DNA of 6,791 bases, taken from assembly GCA_017437205.1 (NCBI GenBank), contig JAFSBP010000121.1, forward strand, positions 1 through 6,791. The letters run 5' to 3'. The first letter of the stretch is position 1. Every line of letters starts with the position of its first letter. Source of the stretch: Lachnospiraceae bacterium. GTDB lineage: Bacteria > Bacillota > Clostridia > Lachnospirales > Lachnospiraceae. Below, piece by piece: positions 1-5,960 of the stretch. The notes beneath the pieces are model-generated. The model was not told where the DNA came from, did not search any database, and saw only the letters and a program-made list of their open reading frames with translations. The position numbers were made by a program, and so were the translations under genes.

Positions 1-1005
1 ATATCCTTTGTAAAGATGAACAATATTCATATCCTCCGGCATATCTAAACCATGTGAACCACAACCGCCGTCTATCTCATGACATCCGTGATCCATGGCA
101 AATCCGACCAATGTATTGTAATTCTTCCAATGCATTTTAATCATCTCGGAAATGCAAGAAAAAATATGATCATTCACGCGCAGCTCCGCCAATGATCTCG
201 CACTCTCTGGACCATTCTTATGCATAACCGAATCATAATTTCCGTTATAGATGACAATAAAATCGTGCTCATCCCGCAGAATCAGCTCCATTGCTTTGGC
301 ATTCACCGCTGAAATACCACCGACCTCAAACTGATAATAGTCCATGTCCCTCTCAAGAAATATCCGGCTTAGACTGGATGTTCCGTACGAAACCAACGCA
401 GGCTTCTTGCCGGCGGCGATCAGTGCATCAAATATACTCTCGATCGTTATTACCGGTTTCTCATATTTTTGAATGCCATGCACCTTTGGCTGTGCCCCTG
501 TATACATTGTACCAAAACACACAGGTGTTACCGAGGGCATTACAGCTGAAAGATAAATCTCAACATCCGTCTGCCGTTTTACATCGCAAAAATATTCCGG
601 ATATTTTTTATAAACCCATTGTGCGATGGCATCAGGATTATACATAACGATGCGATCCGCTTTTTCACCGTCAAATTTCTTGTCAATATAATTTGCAAGT
701 TCGCTATTCTTTTCCGCTGCACAGCCCGGTGGATTGATTCCCATCGCATATGCAAGTGCCGCACAAATCGTTTCCAGAGAATTTGAATTAGTATGTGTAT
801 TTTTGCTTTCTTCAGCGCTCAGAATCCTATCCACGGAAACCCCAAAAATTTCCTTTAGCCTGAGAAAATTATCAATCGTCGGCAACGTCTGATTCGTCTC
901 CCACAGGCTGATGGTTTGTCTGCTGACAAGCAGTTTGTGTGCAAGTTCTTCTTGCGACATCCCTTTGAATTTTCTCAAATTAAATATATTTTCGCCTATA
1001 TTCAT
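1..1005 (-). CDS. XRE-family HTH domain fused to alkaline-phosphatase-superfamily (type I phosphodiesterase-like) domain; 3' end cut by window edge
   Basis: One uninterrupted frame of 335 codons runs from ATG at 1005 off the left edge. Residues 6-62 form a Cro/C1 (XRE) helix-turn-helix: MSQEELA at 16-22, then a recognition helix around VSRQTISLWE at 27-36. From about residue 116 the protein resembles the alkaline phosphatase/nucleotide pyrophosphatase superfamily. Probable metal ligands and nucleophile are D125 (YNPDA), T160 (MPSVTPV, nucleophile position), D258 and H262 (YDSVMH, followed by GPES), D305-H306 (MDHG) and H318 (GSHG). The order and spacing fit an intact binuclear metal site hydrolysing a phosphomonoester or phosphodiester. 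There is no signal peptide or membrane segment, so it should be cytoplasmic. The start is set by AGGAGG at 1015-1020, 9 nt upstream. The frame is still open just after the DMNIVHLY segment, which I take to be near the C-terminus. Substrate and DNA target are unknown; the fold assignments are motif-based. Confidence 0.85.
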   Translation of the reverse strand, partial: MNIGENIFNLRKFKGMSQEELAHKLLVSRQTISLWETNQTLPTIDNFLRLKEIFGVSVDRILSAEESKNTHTNSNSLETICAALAYAMGINPPGCAAEKNSELANYIDKKFDGEKADRIVMYNPDAIAQWVYKKYPEYFCDVKRQTDVEIYLSAVMPSVTPVCFGTMYTGAQPKVHGIQKYEKPVITIESIFDALIAAGKKPALVSYGTSSLSRIFLERDMDYYQFEVGGISAVNAKAMELILRDEHDFIVIYNGNYDSVMHKNGPESARSLAELRVNDHIFSCISEMIKMHWKNYNTLVGFAMDHGCHEIDGGCGSHGLDMPEDMNIVHLYKGY

Positions 1006-1029
1006 TTTATCGCACCTCCTGATAGCATT

Positions 1030-1057
1030 ATTATAACATATTTTTTAAGAAAACCAA
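1030..1057 (-). promoter_or_regulatory. Promoter of the HTH-phosphodiesterase gene
   Basis: On the minus strand a perfect TATAAT -10 box (1030-1035) is preceded, after a 16-bp spacer, by TTGGTT (1052-1057) as a fair -35 box. The predicted start lies near 1023, giving a very short leader before the AGGAGG at 1015-1020. The gene can therefore be transcribed separately from the tRNA upstream. I saw no convincing inverted repeat over the boxes that would suggest autoregulation by the encoded HTH domain. Confidence 0.7.
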
Positions 1058-1060
1058 GAA

Positions 1061-1173
1061 CAATCCACTTGCATAGGAGCAAGCATCCCTTGACATGAAC
1101 CTTCGACTTCAAAATGACCTGAAAAGAAAACTCGCGAGACACTGCAAAACCGACCGGAGTGAAACGGAGACTT
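1061..1173. other. Unexplained intergenic stretch between tRNA terminator region and HTH-phosphodiesterase promoter
   Basis: No gene is supported here. Frames on both strands are short, lack ribosome binding sites and run across the tRNA and hairpins. The stretch holds a small inverted repeat (CTTGC 1068-1072 with GCAAG 1079-1083) and an 8-bp palindrome CTCGCGAG (1131-1138). Together with the hairpins at 1174-1218 it may be one non-coding unit, possibly a dispersed repeat, but this cannot be shown from a single copy. Confidence 0.4.
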
Positions 1174-1201
1174 CGAACCCATGCGAGTTCGCATGGGTTC
1201 G
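1174..1201. repeat. Perfect 13-bp inverted repeat (hairpin) downstream of tRNA-Gly
   Basis: Arms CGAACCCATGCGA (1174-1186) and TCGCATGGGTTCG (1189-1201) are exact reverse complements around a 2-nt centre. No T-run adjoins it on either strand, so it is not a canonical terminator. It directly abuts the next palindrome at 1201-1218. Possible roles are a protein-binding site, part of a small RNA, or part of a repeat element. Confidence 0.85.
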
Positions 1202-1218
1202 TGAGCACTCGTGCTCAC
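1201..1218. repeat. Perfect 8-bp inverted repeat adjacent to the tRNA-Gly terminator
   Basis: Arms GTGAGCAC (1201-1208) and GTGCTCAC (1211-1218) are exact reverse complements with a 2-nt centre. It sits flush between the 13-bp palindrome and the terminator stem. Read on the plus strand it is followed by A residues; on the minus strand it follows the terminator T-run. It would add a second hairpin just after the tRNA transcript's probable 3' end. Confidence 0.8.
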
Positions 1219-1256
1219 AAAAAATGGAACCGGTCTTTTGACCGATTCCATTTTTT
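1219..1256 (-). terminator. Rho-independent terminator of tRNA-Gly (symmetrical, potentially bidirectional)
   Basis: A 17-nt arm at 1219-1235 pairs with 1240-1256 around a 4-nt loop, with a single wobble or mismatch position. The stem reads A-tract, TGGAA, CGGTC and complement, so the minus-strand transcript ends in a run of six T residues. It begins a few bases after the tRNA 3' end, where a tRNA transcription unit should stop. Because the A- and T-tracts mirror each other it could also stop plus-strand transcripts. Confidence 0.9.
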
Positions 1257-1260
1257 CAGA

Positions 1261-1332
1261 AGCGCGAGACGGGATTCGAACCCGCGACCCTCGCCTTGGC
1301 AAGGCGATACTCCACCACTGAGCCACTCGCGC
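1261..1332 (-). tRNA. tRNA-Gly (anticodon GCC)
   Basis: The minus strand folds into a full cloverleaf. The 7-bp acceptor stem is GCGCGAG (1332-1326) with CTCGCGC, followed by a U discriminator at 1261. The D arm opens with GCTC and has a GGTGG loop. The anticodon stem is TCGCC/GGCGA with loop TTGCCAA, placing anticodon GCC at 1298-1300, which reads GGC/GGU glycine codons. The T arm is GCGGG with loop TTCGAAT. The 3' CCA is not encoded (TCTG follows instead), so it must be added by tRNA nucleotidyltransferase. It has its own promoter and terminator. Confidence 0.97.
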
Positions 1333-1361
1333 ATATCATCCGCTCCTCACGGACGAATGAT

Positions 1362-1390
1362 ATAATACTACATCAAAACTGATTTGTCAA
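1362..1390 (-). promoter_or_regulatory. Promoter of tRNA-Gly
   Basis: On the minus strand a perfect TTGACA -35 box (1385-1390) and TATTAT -10 box (1362-1367) are separated by exactly 17 bp, a strong housekeeping sigma factor promoter. Transcription should start near 1355, leaving a leader of about 23 nt. That leader can form a short hairpin (TCCG 1350-1353 with CGGA 1339-1342, extendable by wobble) before the mature 5' end. Confidence 0.85.
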
Positions 1391-1431
1391 TCACTTTTTT
1401 AACTTTTTTCGAAGAAACTTCCGTACACTCA

Positions 1432-2106
1432 TCAAAGTTTATCTTTCTTGTACAGCACAAATCCGATCAAAAGTGCCAGACCGCCGCTGGGAATCAAGAG
1501 GATACTGGTCTCTTTGATCATCGCAGGCACAAATACACACAAAAGGCTCATCAGCAAAAGCGGTATCGCGGCAATCTTCGGGCTCTTTGCAAAATACTTC
1601 AGTCCCAATGCGCCAAACAAAGCGGGAACCACATTATTAAATGCAGGGGTGAGTGCCTCCTGCTGTAAGATCGGCTGCAGGGGAACCAAAAGGATAACTC
1701 CCGCCACGATCACTAACATGGTCACGATTGCACTGGTCGCCACACTGATCGTGGAGATGATCTCGTGCTCTGGCGTTCCCGCCTTCGTGCCTGCAATATC
1801 CGTCGCGTTCATCACGCAGGGAATTTTCATATTTGTCACGTTTCCGGTGATGAAAGAAAGGTAGCTTCCTCCCACACCCAGCATCGGCGAATACACCAAA
1901 AACTCTACGATTGCCACCGGTATGTAAATCACACCCACTTTCGCCAGACCTGCCGCAAAGCCGCCCAGATCAGGCATCACGCCGTTGATCGCTCCGATGA
2001 TGAACGGTATCGCAATCAGCAACAAGGTTCCTAAGATCAATGTGATACGGCCAATCCGATGCAGGCCGTTGTTGAATTCTTCAAAAAACTTCTCTTTCTC
2101 TGTCAT
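1432..2106 (-). CDS. Polytopic membrane protein, partner of the DUF5058 protein; possible transporter subunit
   Basis: A 224-residue integral membrane protein. A charged cytoplasm-like N-terminus (1-20) is followed by hydrophobic segments at about 21-43, 48-70, 119-141, 155-172, 178-196 and 200-218, and a short lysine-rich tail. The loop at 76-101 contains glycine, a TGN triplet and NxxxxPCVMNA-like polar residues, and looks like the functional core. The start is supported by AGGAGG (2115-2120), which overlaps the stop codon of the upstream DUF5058 gene with an 8-nt spacer. The 13-bp gap implies co-transcription and probably translational coupling. I do not recognise a named family with certainty. 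Such proteins are sometimes labelled mechanosensitive channel or hypothetical, but I see no MscS signature. A two-subunit secondary transporter with DUF5058 is the best guess. Confidence 0.85.
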   Translation of the reverse strand: MTEKEKFFEEFNNGLHRIGRITLILGTLLLIAIPFIIGAINGVMPDLGGFAAGLAKVGVIYIPVAIVEFLVYSPMLGVGGSYLSFITGNVTNMKIPCVMNATDIAGTKAGTPEHEIISTISVATSAIVTMLVIVAGVILLVPLQPILQQEALTPAFNNVVPALFGALGLKYFAKSPKIAAIPLLLMSLLCVFVPAMIKETSILLIPSGGLALLIGFVLYKKDKL

Positions 2107-2119
2107 CGTCCACGCCTCC

Positions 2120-2875
2120 TTACATCACCGTATTGATCACAACTGCAGCTGCCATAGCAATCAGCATACTGGCCGCCAAACTGAAATTCTCCAGCACAAG
2201 AATCTTTTTCTTCTGGATCAGAAATTCAAACACCGCCATGCAGGCTGCGGCTATTCCTGCCACAATGAGGGGCATCGCGTCCGAACCGCCACCGGGAGTA
2301 AGCTTTCCAATGTAAGAACCGATATATGCGGCACACAAACCCACAAACATGGCCGTGGTCGCATGTGCTCCGAAACCAGGCTTTTTATTCTCGCCGGTCT
2401 TCTCTTTTTTCGGTGCAGCATTCAATTTCTTTGTATATTTCTTCAGGAAGAAGATACAGCAGATAATACCGCCAAGGATACCTACGGTCATCACCAGTGC
2501 AATGGTGACAAAGGCGGTCATATTCATCTCACTCACATTCAGGCCGGAAAGACCGAAGCTCTGCGCGGCAATCTCCGCCACATTCAGCTCATACTGCAGG
2601 GCACCGATCACGGAAAGCCGGAGCCAGGAAAGAGGTACTCCTAATGTTCCGCTGAGTGCGATCACTCCCAGCAGAATACTGATGGACGGAAGCAGGGTAA
2701 ATGTGGCACTGGAAGTGATCGTCTTCTTCAGCACCTTCTTATCCATGCCCAGACGGATTCCCGCCTTATAGCTCTTCACACAAAACACAATACACATGAC
2801 CGTGATAAAGACAAGCACGCACGCAACAATCGCATAAAAAGTGCCTGAATTCACCGCCGAGAGGTATTCCTTCAT
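2120..2875 (-). CDS. DUF5058 family membrane protein
   Basis: A 251-residue membrane protein whose sequence (N-terminal YLSAVNSGTFY, then a TLLPSIS segment at 61-66) matches what I know of the DUF5058 family. Membrane segments lie at about 12-33, 58-78, 118-144, 170-190, 199-220 and 226-249. A basic hydrophilic loop at 145-166 (many Lys) separates two groups of helices and is probably cytoplasmic. The stretch 191-202 (LTPGGGSDAMP) is a glycine-rich re-entrant-like loop. The start is ATG at 2875 because AAGGAGG (2884-2890) lies 8 nt upstream. The in-frame ATG at 2959 falls inside the promoter spacer and cannot be used. It is first in a two-gene operon with the membrane protein at 1432-2106. 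No biochemical function is known to me; a small-solute transport role is inferred. Confidence 0.85.
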   Translation of the reverse strand: MKEYLSAVNSGTFYAIVACVLVFITVMCIVFCVKSYKAGIRLGMDKKVLKKTITSSATFTLLPSISILLGVIALSGTLGVPLSWLRLSVIGALQYELNVAEIAAQSFGLSGLNVSEMNMTAFVTIALVMTVGILGGIICCIFFLKKYTKKLNAAPKKEKTGENKKPGFGAHATTAMFVGLCAAYIGSYIGKLTPGGGSDAMPLIVAGIAAACMAVFEFLIQKKKILVLENFSLAASMLIAMAAAVVINTVM

Positions 2876-2928
2876 CTCTCTTTCCTCCTTGAATGTAAGA
2901 TTCGCAGTTTTACACGTTACTGCGATAA

Positions 2929-2947
2929 GGTATAATTTAATTATACC
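2929..2947. promoter_or_regulatory. Palindromic operator candidate over the DUF5058 promoter -10
   Basis: GGTATAATT (2929-2937) and AATTATACC (2939-2947) are perfect reverse complements around one central base. The palindrome covers the -10 box and the expected transcription start of the membrane-protein operon, a classic position for a repressor. No cognate regulator is identified in the window. Confidence 0.6.
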
Positions 2948-2967
2948 GAGAAGGCGCATTTTGTCAA
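2940..2967 (-). promoter_or_regulatory. Promoter of the DUF5058 membrane-protein operon
   Basis: On the minus strand a consensus TTGACA -35 box (2962-2967) and a consensus TATAAT -10 box (2940-2945) are separated by 16 bp. The -35 box contains the TGA stop (2964-2966) of the upstream oxidoreductase gene. Transcription should start near 2933, giving a leader of about 58 nt before the ATG at 2875. Confidence 0.85.
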
Positions 2968-4307
2968 TCTTTATTCTTTATATCCCCCGTCGCCGGATTG
3001 TCGATGACCTCCCCCCTTTCCGTAAATCTGGAGCCGTGACAGGGACAGTCCCAGGTATGCTCCTGCGGGTTCCATTTGAGGGCACAGCCCAGGTGCGGGC
3101 AGCGCTTTTTGGTCGGTGTGAGCAGATTCACCGTCGCCTCGAAACCGTTGACAAACAGCTGTGGCCGCAAGATACTCCTCTGCGGAGAAAAGACCGGTGC
3201 ATAGGGATTCTCACGCCCCAGCACCATATCTTTTAAAATCATTGCTGCAGCCATCGCACTTGTCATCCCCCACTTATTGAACCCGGTAGCCACATAAAGG
3301 TTCGGTGTCCTCGCAGAATATTGCCCGATATAGGGAACCTGATCCAAGGTCATGCAATCCTGTGTCGCCCAGCGGTAATTCACCTTGCATTTCGGATAGT
3401 AACGCAGTGCCGCAGCCTCCAATTCTGTCCAGGCGCTCCCCTGTTTTCCGGTGCGATGGCTCCCGCCTCCCAAAAGAAGATAATCTCCGTAAGTTCTAAA
3501 GGACAGACCTTTCTGTGCCTCGTCCAGATACATTCCGTTCAATATGGATGATCCCTTGCCACCATTCCCTTTCAAAGCCCCTTCAATCCCGATCACATAG
3601 GAACGATCCTGATACATTTTCAAGAAATAACTACCATGCTTATTAATAAAAGGAAAATGAGTCGCCACAATTACTTTGTCTGCGGTAATAATCCCGTGTA
3701 CCGTCACAGCAACAATACCTGATGTGCTTTGTTCCAATTCCTGCACCTTTGTGTGCTCATAAATCCGAATATCTTCCGCGATTTCCGCCAAAAATTTCAG
3801 CGGATGAAACTGTGCCTGCCCGGATACCATCACCGCACCTGCCGTCGCAAAGGGAAGCGGCAGATCCGACACATACTCCGCAGAATATCCCAACTGCTTA
3901 ATTGCCCGCACTTCTCTCTCCAGTTTTCCCCGATCTGACAGCGAATAGATGTAATTATCCTTCTCCTCAAACTCACAGTCCATCAATTGACACAGACTTC
4001 GATACTCATTCAGCGCATCTTCATTGGCCTTTAAATACATCTTTGCCCTCTCTTTTCCAAAGCGCTTCACCAACCCCTGATAAATGAGCCCGTGCTGGAC
4101 GGTGAGTTTAGCCGTTGTGTTTTTCGTTATCCCACTTAAAATACGGTCTGCCTCCACCAACACATAATCCACCCCTGCTTCCTCCAACATAAATGCAGAG
4201 AGAATACCGGCGATTCCGCCGCCAATGATGAGGACATCCGTCTTTATATCCCGACCAAGAGGTTCAAACGCCGGAAGACTCACTGTATCTGACCATATTG
4301 AATTCAT
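2964..4307 (-). CDS. FAD-dependent oxidoreductase (DAO superfamily) with C-terminal Rieske [2Fe-2S] domain
   Basis: A 447-residue soluble flavoprotein. The N-terminal dinucleotide-binding fold has G29-x-G31-xx-G34 and acidic E52 at the end of the second strand. The middle follows the D-amino-acid/glycine oxidase (DAO) fold, with a C-terminal FAD-contact segment around G342-G347 (GFNKWG). Residues 403-435 are a Rieske domain: C403-x-H405 and C421-xx-H424 are the cluster ligands, and C408 and C423 are the usual disulfide pair, all present. The same architecture occurs in Bacillus YhfW-type proteins. It probably oxidises an amine or related substrate and passes electrons through the [2Fe-2S] centre; the substrate cannot be told. 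The start ATG at 4307 is preceded by AGGAGT (4314-4319) with a 6-nt spacer. The gene is divergent from the DUF1846 gene, and its stop codon is embedded in the next promoter. Confidence 0.92.
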   Translation of the reverse strand: MNSIWSDTVSLPAFEPLGRDIKTDVLIIGGGIAGILSAFMLEEAGVDYVLVEADRILSGITKNTTAKLTVQHGLIYQGLVKRFGKERAKMYLKANEDALNEYRSLCQLMDCEFEEKDNYIYSLSDRGKLEREVRAIKQLGYSAEYVSDLPLPFATAGAVMVSGQAQFHPLKFLAEIAEDIRIYEHTKVQELEQSTSGIVAVTVHGIITADKVIVATHFPFINKHGSYFLKMYQDRSYVIGIEGALKGNGGKGSSILNGMYLDEAQKGLSFRTYGDYLLLGGGSHRTGKQGSAWTELEAAALRYYPKCKVNYRWATQDCMTLDQVPYIGQYSARTPNLYVATGFNKWGMTSAMAAAMILKDMVLGRENPYAPVFSPQRSILRPQLFVNGFEATVNLLTPTKKRCPHLGCALKWNPQEHTWDCPCHGSRFTERGEVIDNPATGDIKNKD

Positions 4308-4343
4308 TTTGTCACTCCTAACACATTCTTCACATTTTTATTA

Positions 4344-4370
4344 AACATATTATGCGCACAACAAGGTCAA
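4344..4370 (-). promoter_or_regulatory. Weak promoter candidate for the FAD/Rieske oxidoreductase
   Basis: On the minus strand TTGACC (4365-4370) is a good -35 box, but the -10 is uncertain. TATGTT (4344-4349) lies 15 bp away and TTTAAT lies 19 bp away; neither has ideal spacing. A promoter must exist in this divergent intergenic region, but the exact boxes are tentative. Confidence 0.35.
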
Positions 4371-4389
4371 ACTATTTTTCTTTTTTGTC

Positions 4390-4418
4390 TTTTCAAATTC
4401 TTTTTTGCGTGCTATACT
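4390..4418 (+). promoter_or_regulatory. Promoter of the DUF1846-methyltransferase operon
   Basis: TATACT (4413-4418) is a good -10 box with an extended TG element just upstream (4410-4411). At 17 bp the -35 is weak (TTTTCA 4390-4395), as is common with extended -10 promoters. A pyrimidine-rich tract (about 4374-4406) precedes it. Transcription should start near 4425, leaving a leader of about 40 nt before the ATG at 4465. Confidence 0.6.
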
Positions 4419-4464
4419 AAAAGGAGTTTTTATTTTAAGAAATAACACGACAGAGAGGTCACCC

Positions 4465-5949
4465 ATGCAGACGATCGGTTTTGACAATCAAAAATATCTC
4501 GCTACCCAATCCGAACAGATCCGCAAGCGCATTGCGCAGTTTGGCGGAAAGCTGTATCTTGAATTTGGAGGAAAACTGTTTGACGATTACCACGCTTCCC
4601 GCGTCCTGCCAGGATTCGCACCGGACAGTAAGATGCGTATGCTCCAGCAGCTTAAAAGTGATGTGGAGATTGTGATTGCCATCAGTGCAGCTGATATTGC
4701 CACCAATAAGATACGCGGTGATCTGGGCATTTCCTATGAGGATGATGTCTTGCGTCTGATCGATACATTCCGCGAGCTTGATTTGTACGTGGGCAGTGTG
4801 GTGCTCACCATGTACACCGGACAGGCCGCTGCAAATACATTTTTAAAGCGTCTGACCTCCCTGGGCATTCGTTGCTATCGCCACTATCCCATCGCAGGCT
4901 ACCCCTCCGATGTGATACACATTGTCAGTGATGACGGTCTCGGAAAAAATGAGTACATTGAGACCAGCCGCTCTCTGATCGTAGTTACCGCTCCGGGTCC
5001 CGGCAGCGGAAAGATGGCGACCTGCTTAAGCCAGCTCTACCATGAGCATAAGCGCGGCATCACTGCCGGCTACGCAAAATTTGAGACTTTCCCCATCTGG
5101 AACCTTCCGCTGAAGCATCCGGTGAACCTTGCCTACGAGGCAGCCACCGCAGATCTAAGCGATGTAAATATGATCGATCCCTTCCATTTGGAAGCCTATG
5201 GTCAGACCGCCGTAAATTATAACCGTGATGTGGAGATTTTCCCTGTCCTCAGTGCAATCTTTAAACGTATTCAGGGAACCTGCCCGTACAACTCTCCCAC
5301 CGACATGGGCGTAAATATGGTCGGAAACTGCATTATCGATGATGAAGTCTGCCGTCATGCGTCCCGTATGGAGATCCTTCGCCGCTTCTATGCGGCAAAG
5401 GTTAACCGCGTTCGCGGAAATGACAACGATGAACAGATCAGAAAGCTGGAACTTCTGATGAATCAGGGCGATGTAACCACCGATATCAATCCTGCAATCT
5501 CCGCTGCTCTTTTAAAAGCTGCGACCACCGGTGCCTCCGCAGGTGCCATGTGTTTGCCTGACGGCCGCATCATCACCGGAAAGACTTCCAGTGTACTGGG
5601 GCCTGCCTCATCTTTGCTTTTGAATGCTTTGAAAACCCTTGGAAATATTGCGGATCATTTTGATCTGATCTCCGCACAGGTATTGGAGCCCATCTGCGCG
5701 CTGAAGACGCAGTACCTCCACCACACTAACCCCAGACTCCACACCGATGAGGTTCTGATCGCCCTGTCTATCTCTGCGCTCACGAACCCTCTCGCACAGA
5801 TGGCTATCGAGCAGCTGCCTAAGCTCAAGGGAAGCCACGTGCATTTCACCACCATCCCCAGCGACGAGGACGAACGCCGTCTGAAGCGGCTGGGCATCCA
5901 TGTGAGCTGCGAACCGCAGTACGAAAGCAAGCGACTGTATCATAAATGA
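4465..5949 (+). CDS. DUF1846 (UPF0371) family protein
   Basis: A 494-residue protein recognised as DUF1846 (UPF0371) from its overall length and conserved blocks such as FGGKLFDDYHASRVLPGF near residue 34, YPIAGYPSDVIHIVSDDG in the first third, and CPYNSPTDMGVNM in the middle. A glycine-rich loop A176-PGPGSG-K183 resembles a P-loop but lacks the canonical first glycine and the Ser/Thr after lysine, so nucleotide binding is possible but unproven. There is no signal peptide or membrane segment; it should be cytoplasmic. The start is ATG 4465, with AGAGG (4454-4458) 6 nt upstream. A longer frame from TTG at 4405 begins before the -10 box and is rejected. It is first in an operon with the methyltransferase 11 bp downstream. 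Structures are known for the family but, as far as I know, no function. Confidence 0.93.
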   Translation: MQTIGFDNQKYLATQSEQIRKRIAQFGGKLYLEFGGKLFDDYHASRVLPGFAPDSKMRMLQQLKSDVEIVIAISAADIATNKIRGDLGISYEDDVLRLIDTFRELDLYVGSVVLTMYTGQAAANTFLKRLTSLGIRCYRHYPIAGYPSDVIHIVSDDGLGKNEYIETSRSLIVVTAPGPGSGKMATCLSQLYHEHKRGITAGYAKFETFPIWNLPLKHPVNLAYEAATADLSDVNMIDPFHLEAYGQTAVNYNRDVEIFPVLSAIFKRIQGTCPYNSPTDMGVNMVGNCIIDDEVCRHASRMEILRRFYAAKVNRVRGNDNDEQIRKLELLMNQGDVTTDINPAISAALLKAATTGASAGAMCLPDGRIITGKTSSVLGPASSLLLNALKTLGNIADHFDLISAQVLEPICALKTQYLHHTNPRLHTDEVLIALSISALTNPLAQMAIEQLPKLKGSHVHFTTIPSDEDERRLKRLGIHVSCEPQYESKRLYHK

Positions 5950-5960
5950 GAGGTCTTCCC

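Noticed and set aside
1174..1201. tRNA fragment suggested by GGGTTCGAA on the minus strand of the palindrome
   Set aside because: The match to a T arm is limited to the loop region; the flanking bases cannot form the T stem or acceptor stem, so it is not a tRNA remnant that can be supported.
1261..1332. tRNA-Gly as an integration (att) site for a mobile element
   Set aside because: No integrase gene and no direct repeat of the tRNA 3' end are found elsewhere in the window.
1045..1365. Overlapping open frames on both strands across the tRNA and hairpins
   Set aside because: They run through the tRNA-Gly and its terminator, have no ribosome binding site and show no protein family features; they are artefacts of palindromic non-coding DNA.
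1765..2644. Long plus-strand frames opposite the two membrane-protein genes
   Set aside because: They are antisense shadows: no ribosome binding sites, basic Arg/His-rich translations, and the minus-strand frames are clearly genuine membrane proteins.
2876..2959. 28-codon N-terminal extension of the DUF5058 protein starting at ATG 2959
   Set aside because: That ATG lies in the spacer between the -35 and -10 boxes, upstream of the transcription start; ATG 2875 has an excellent AAGGAGG.
4405..4464. 20-codon N-terminal extension of the DUF1846 protein from TTG 4405
   Set aside because: It begins upstream of the -10 box and lacks a ribosome binding site; ATG 4465 has AGAGG at good spacing.
5155..5943. 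Minus-strand frames within the DUF1846 gene
   Set aside because: They lie entirely opposite a well-recognised protein-coding gene and lack initiation signals.
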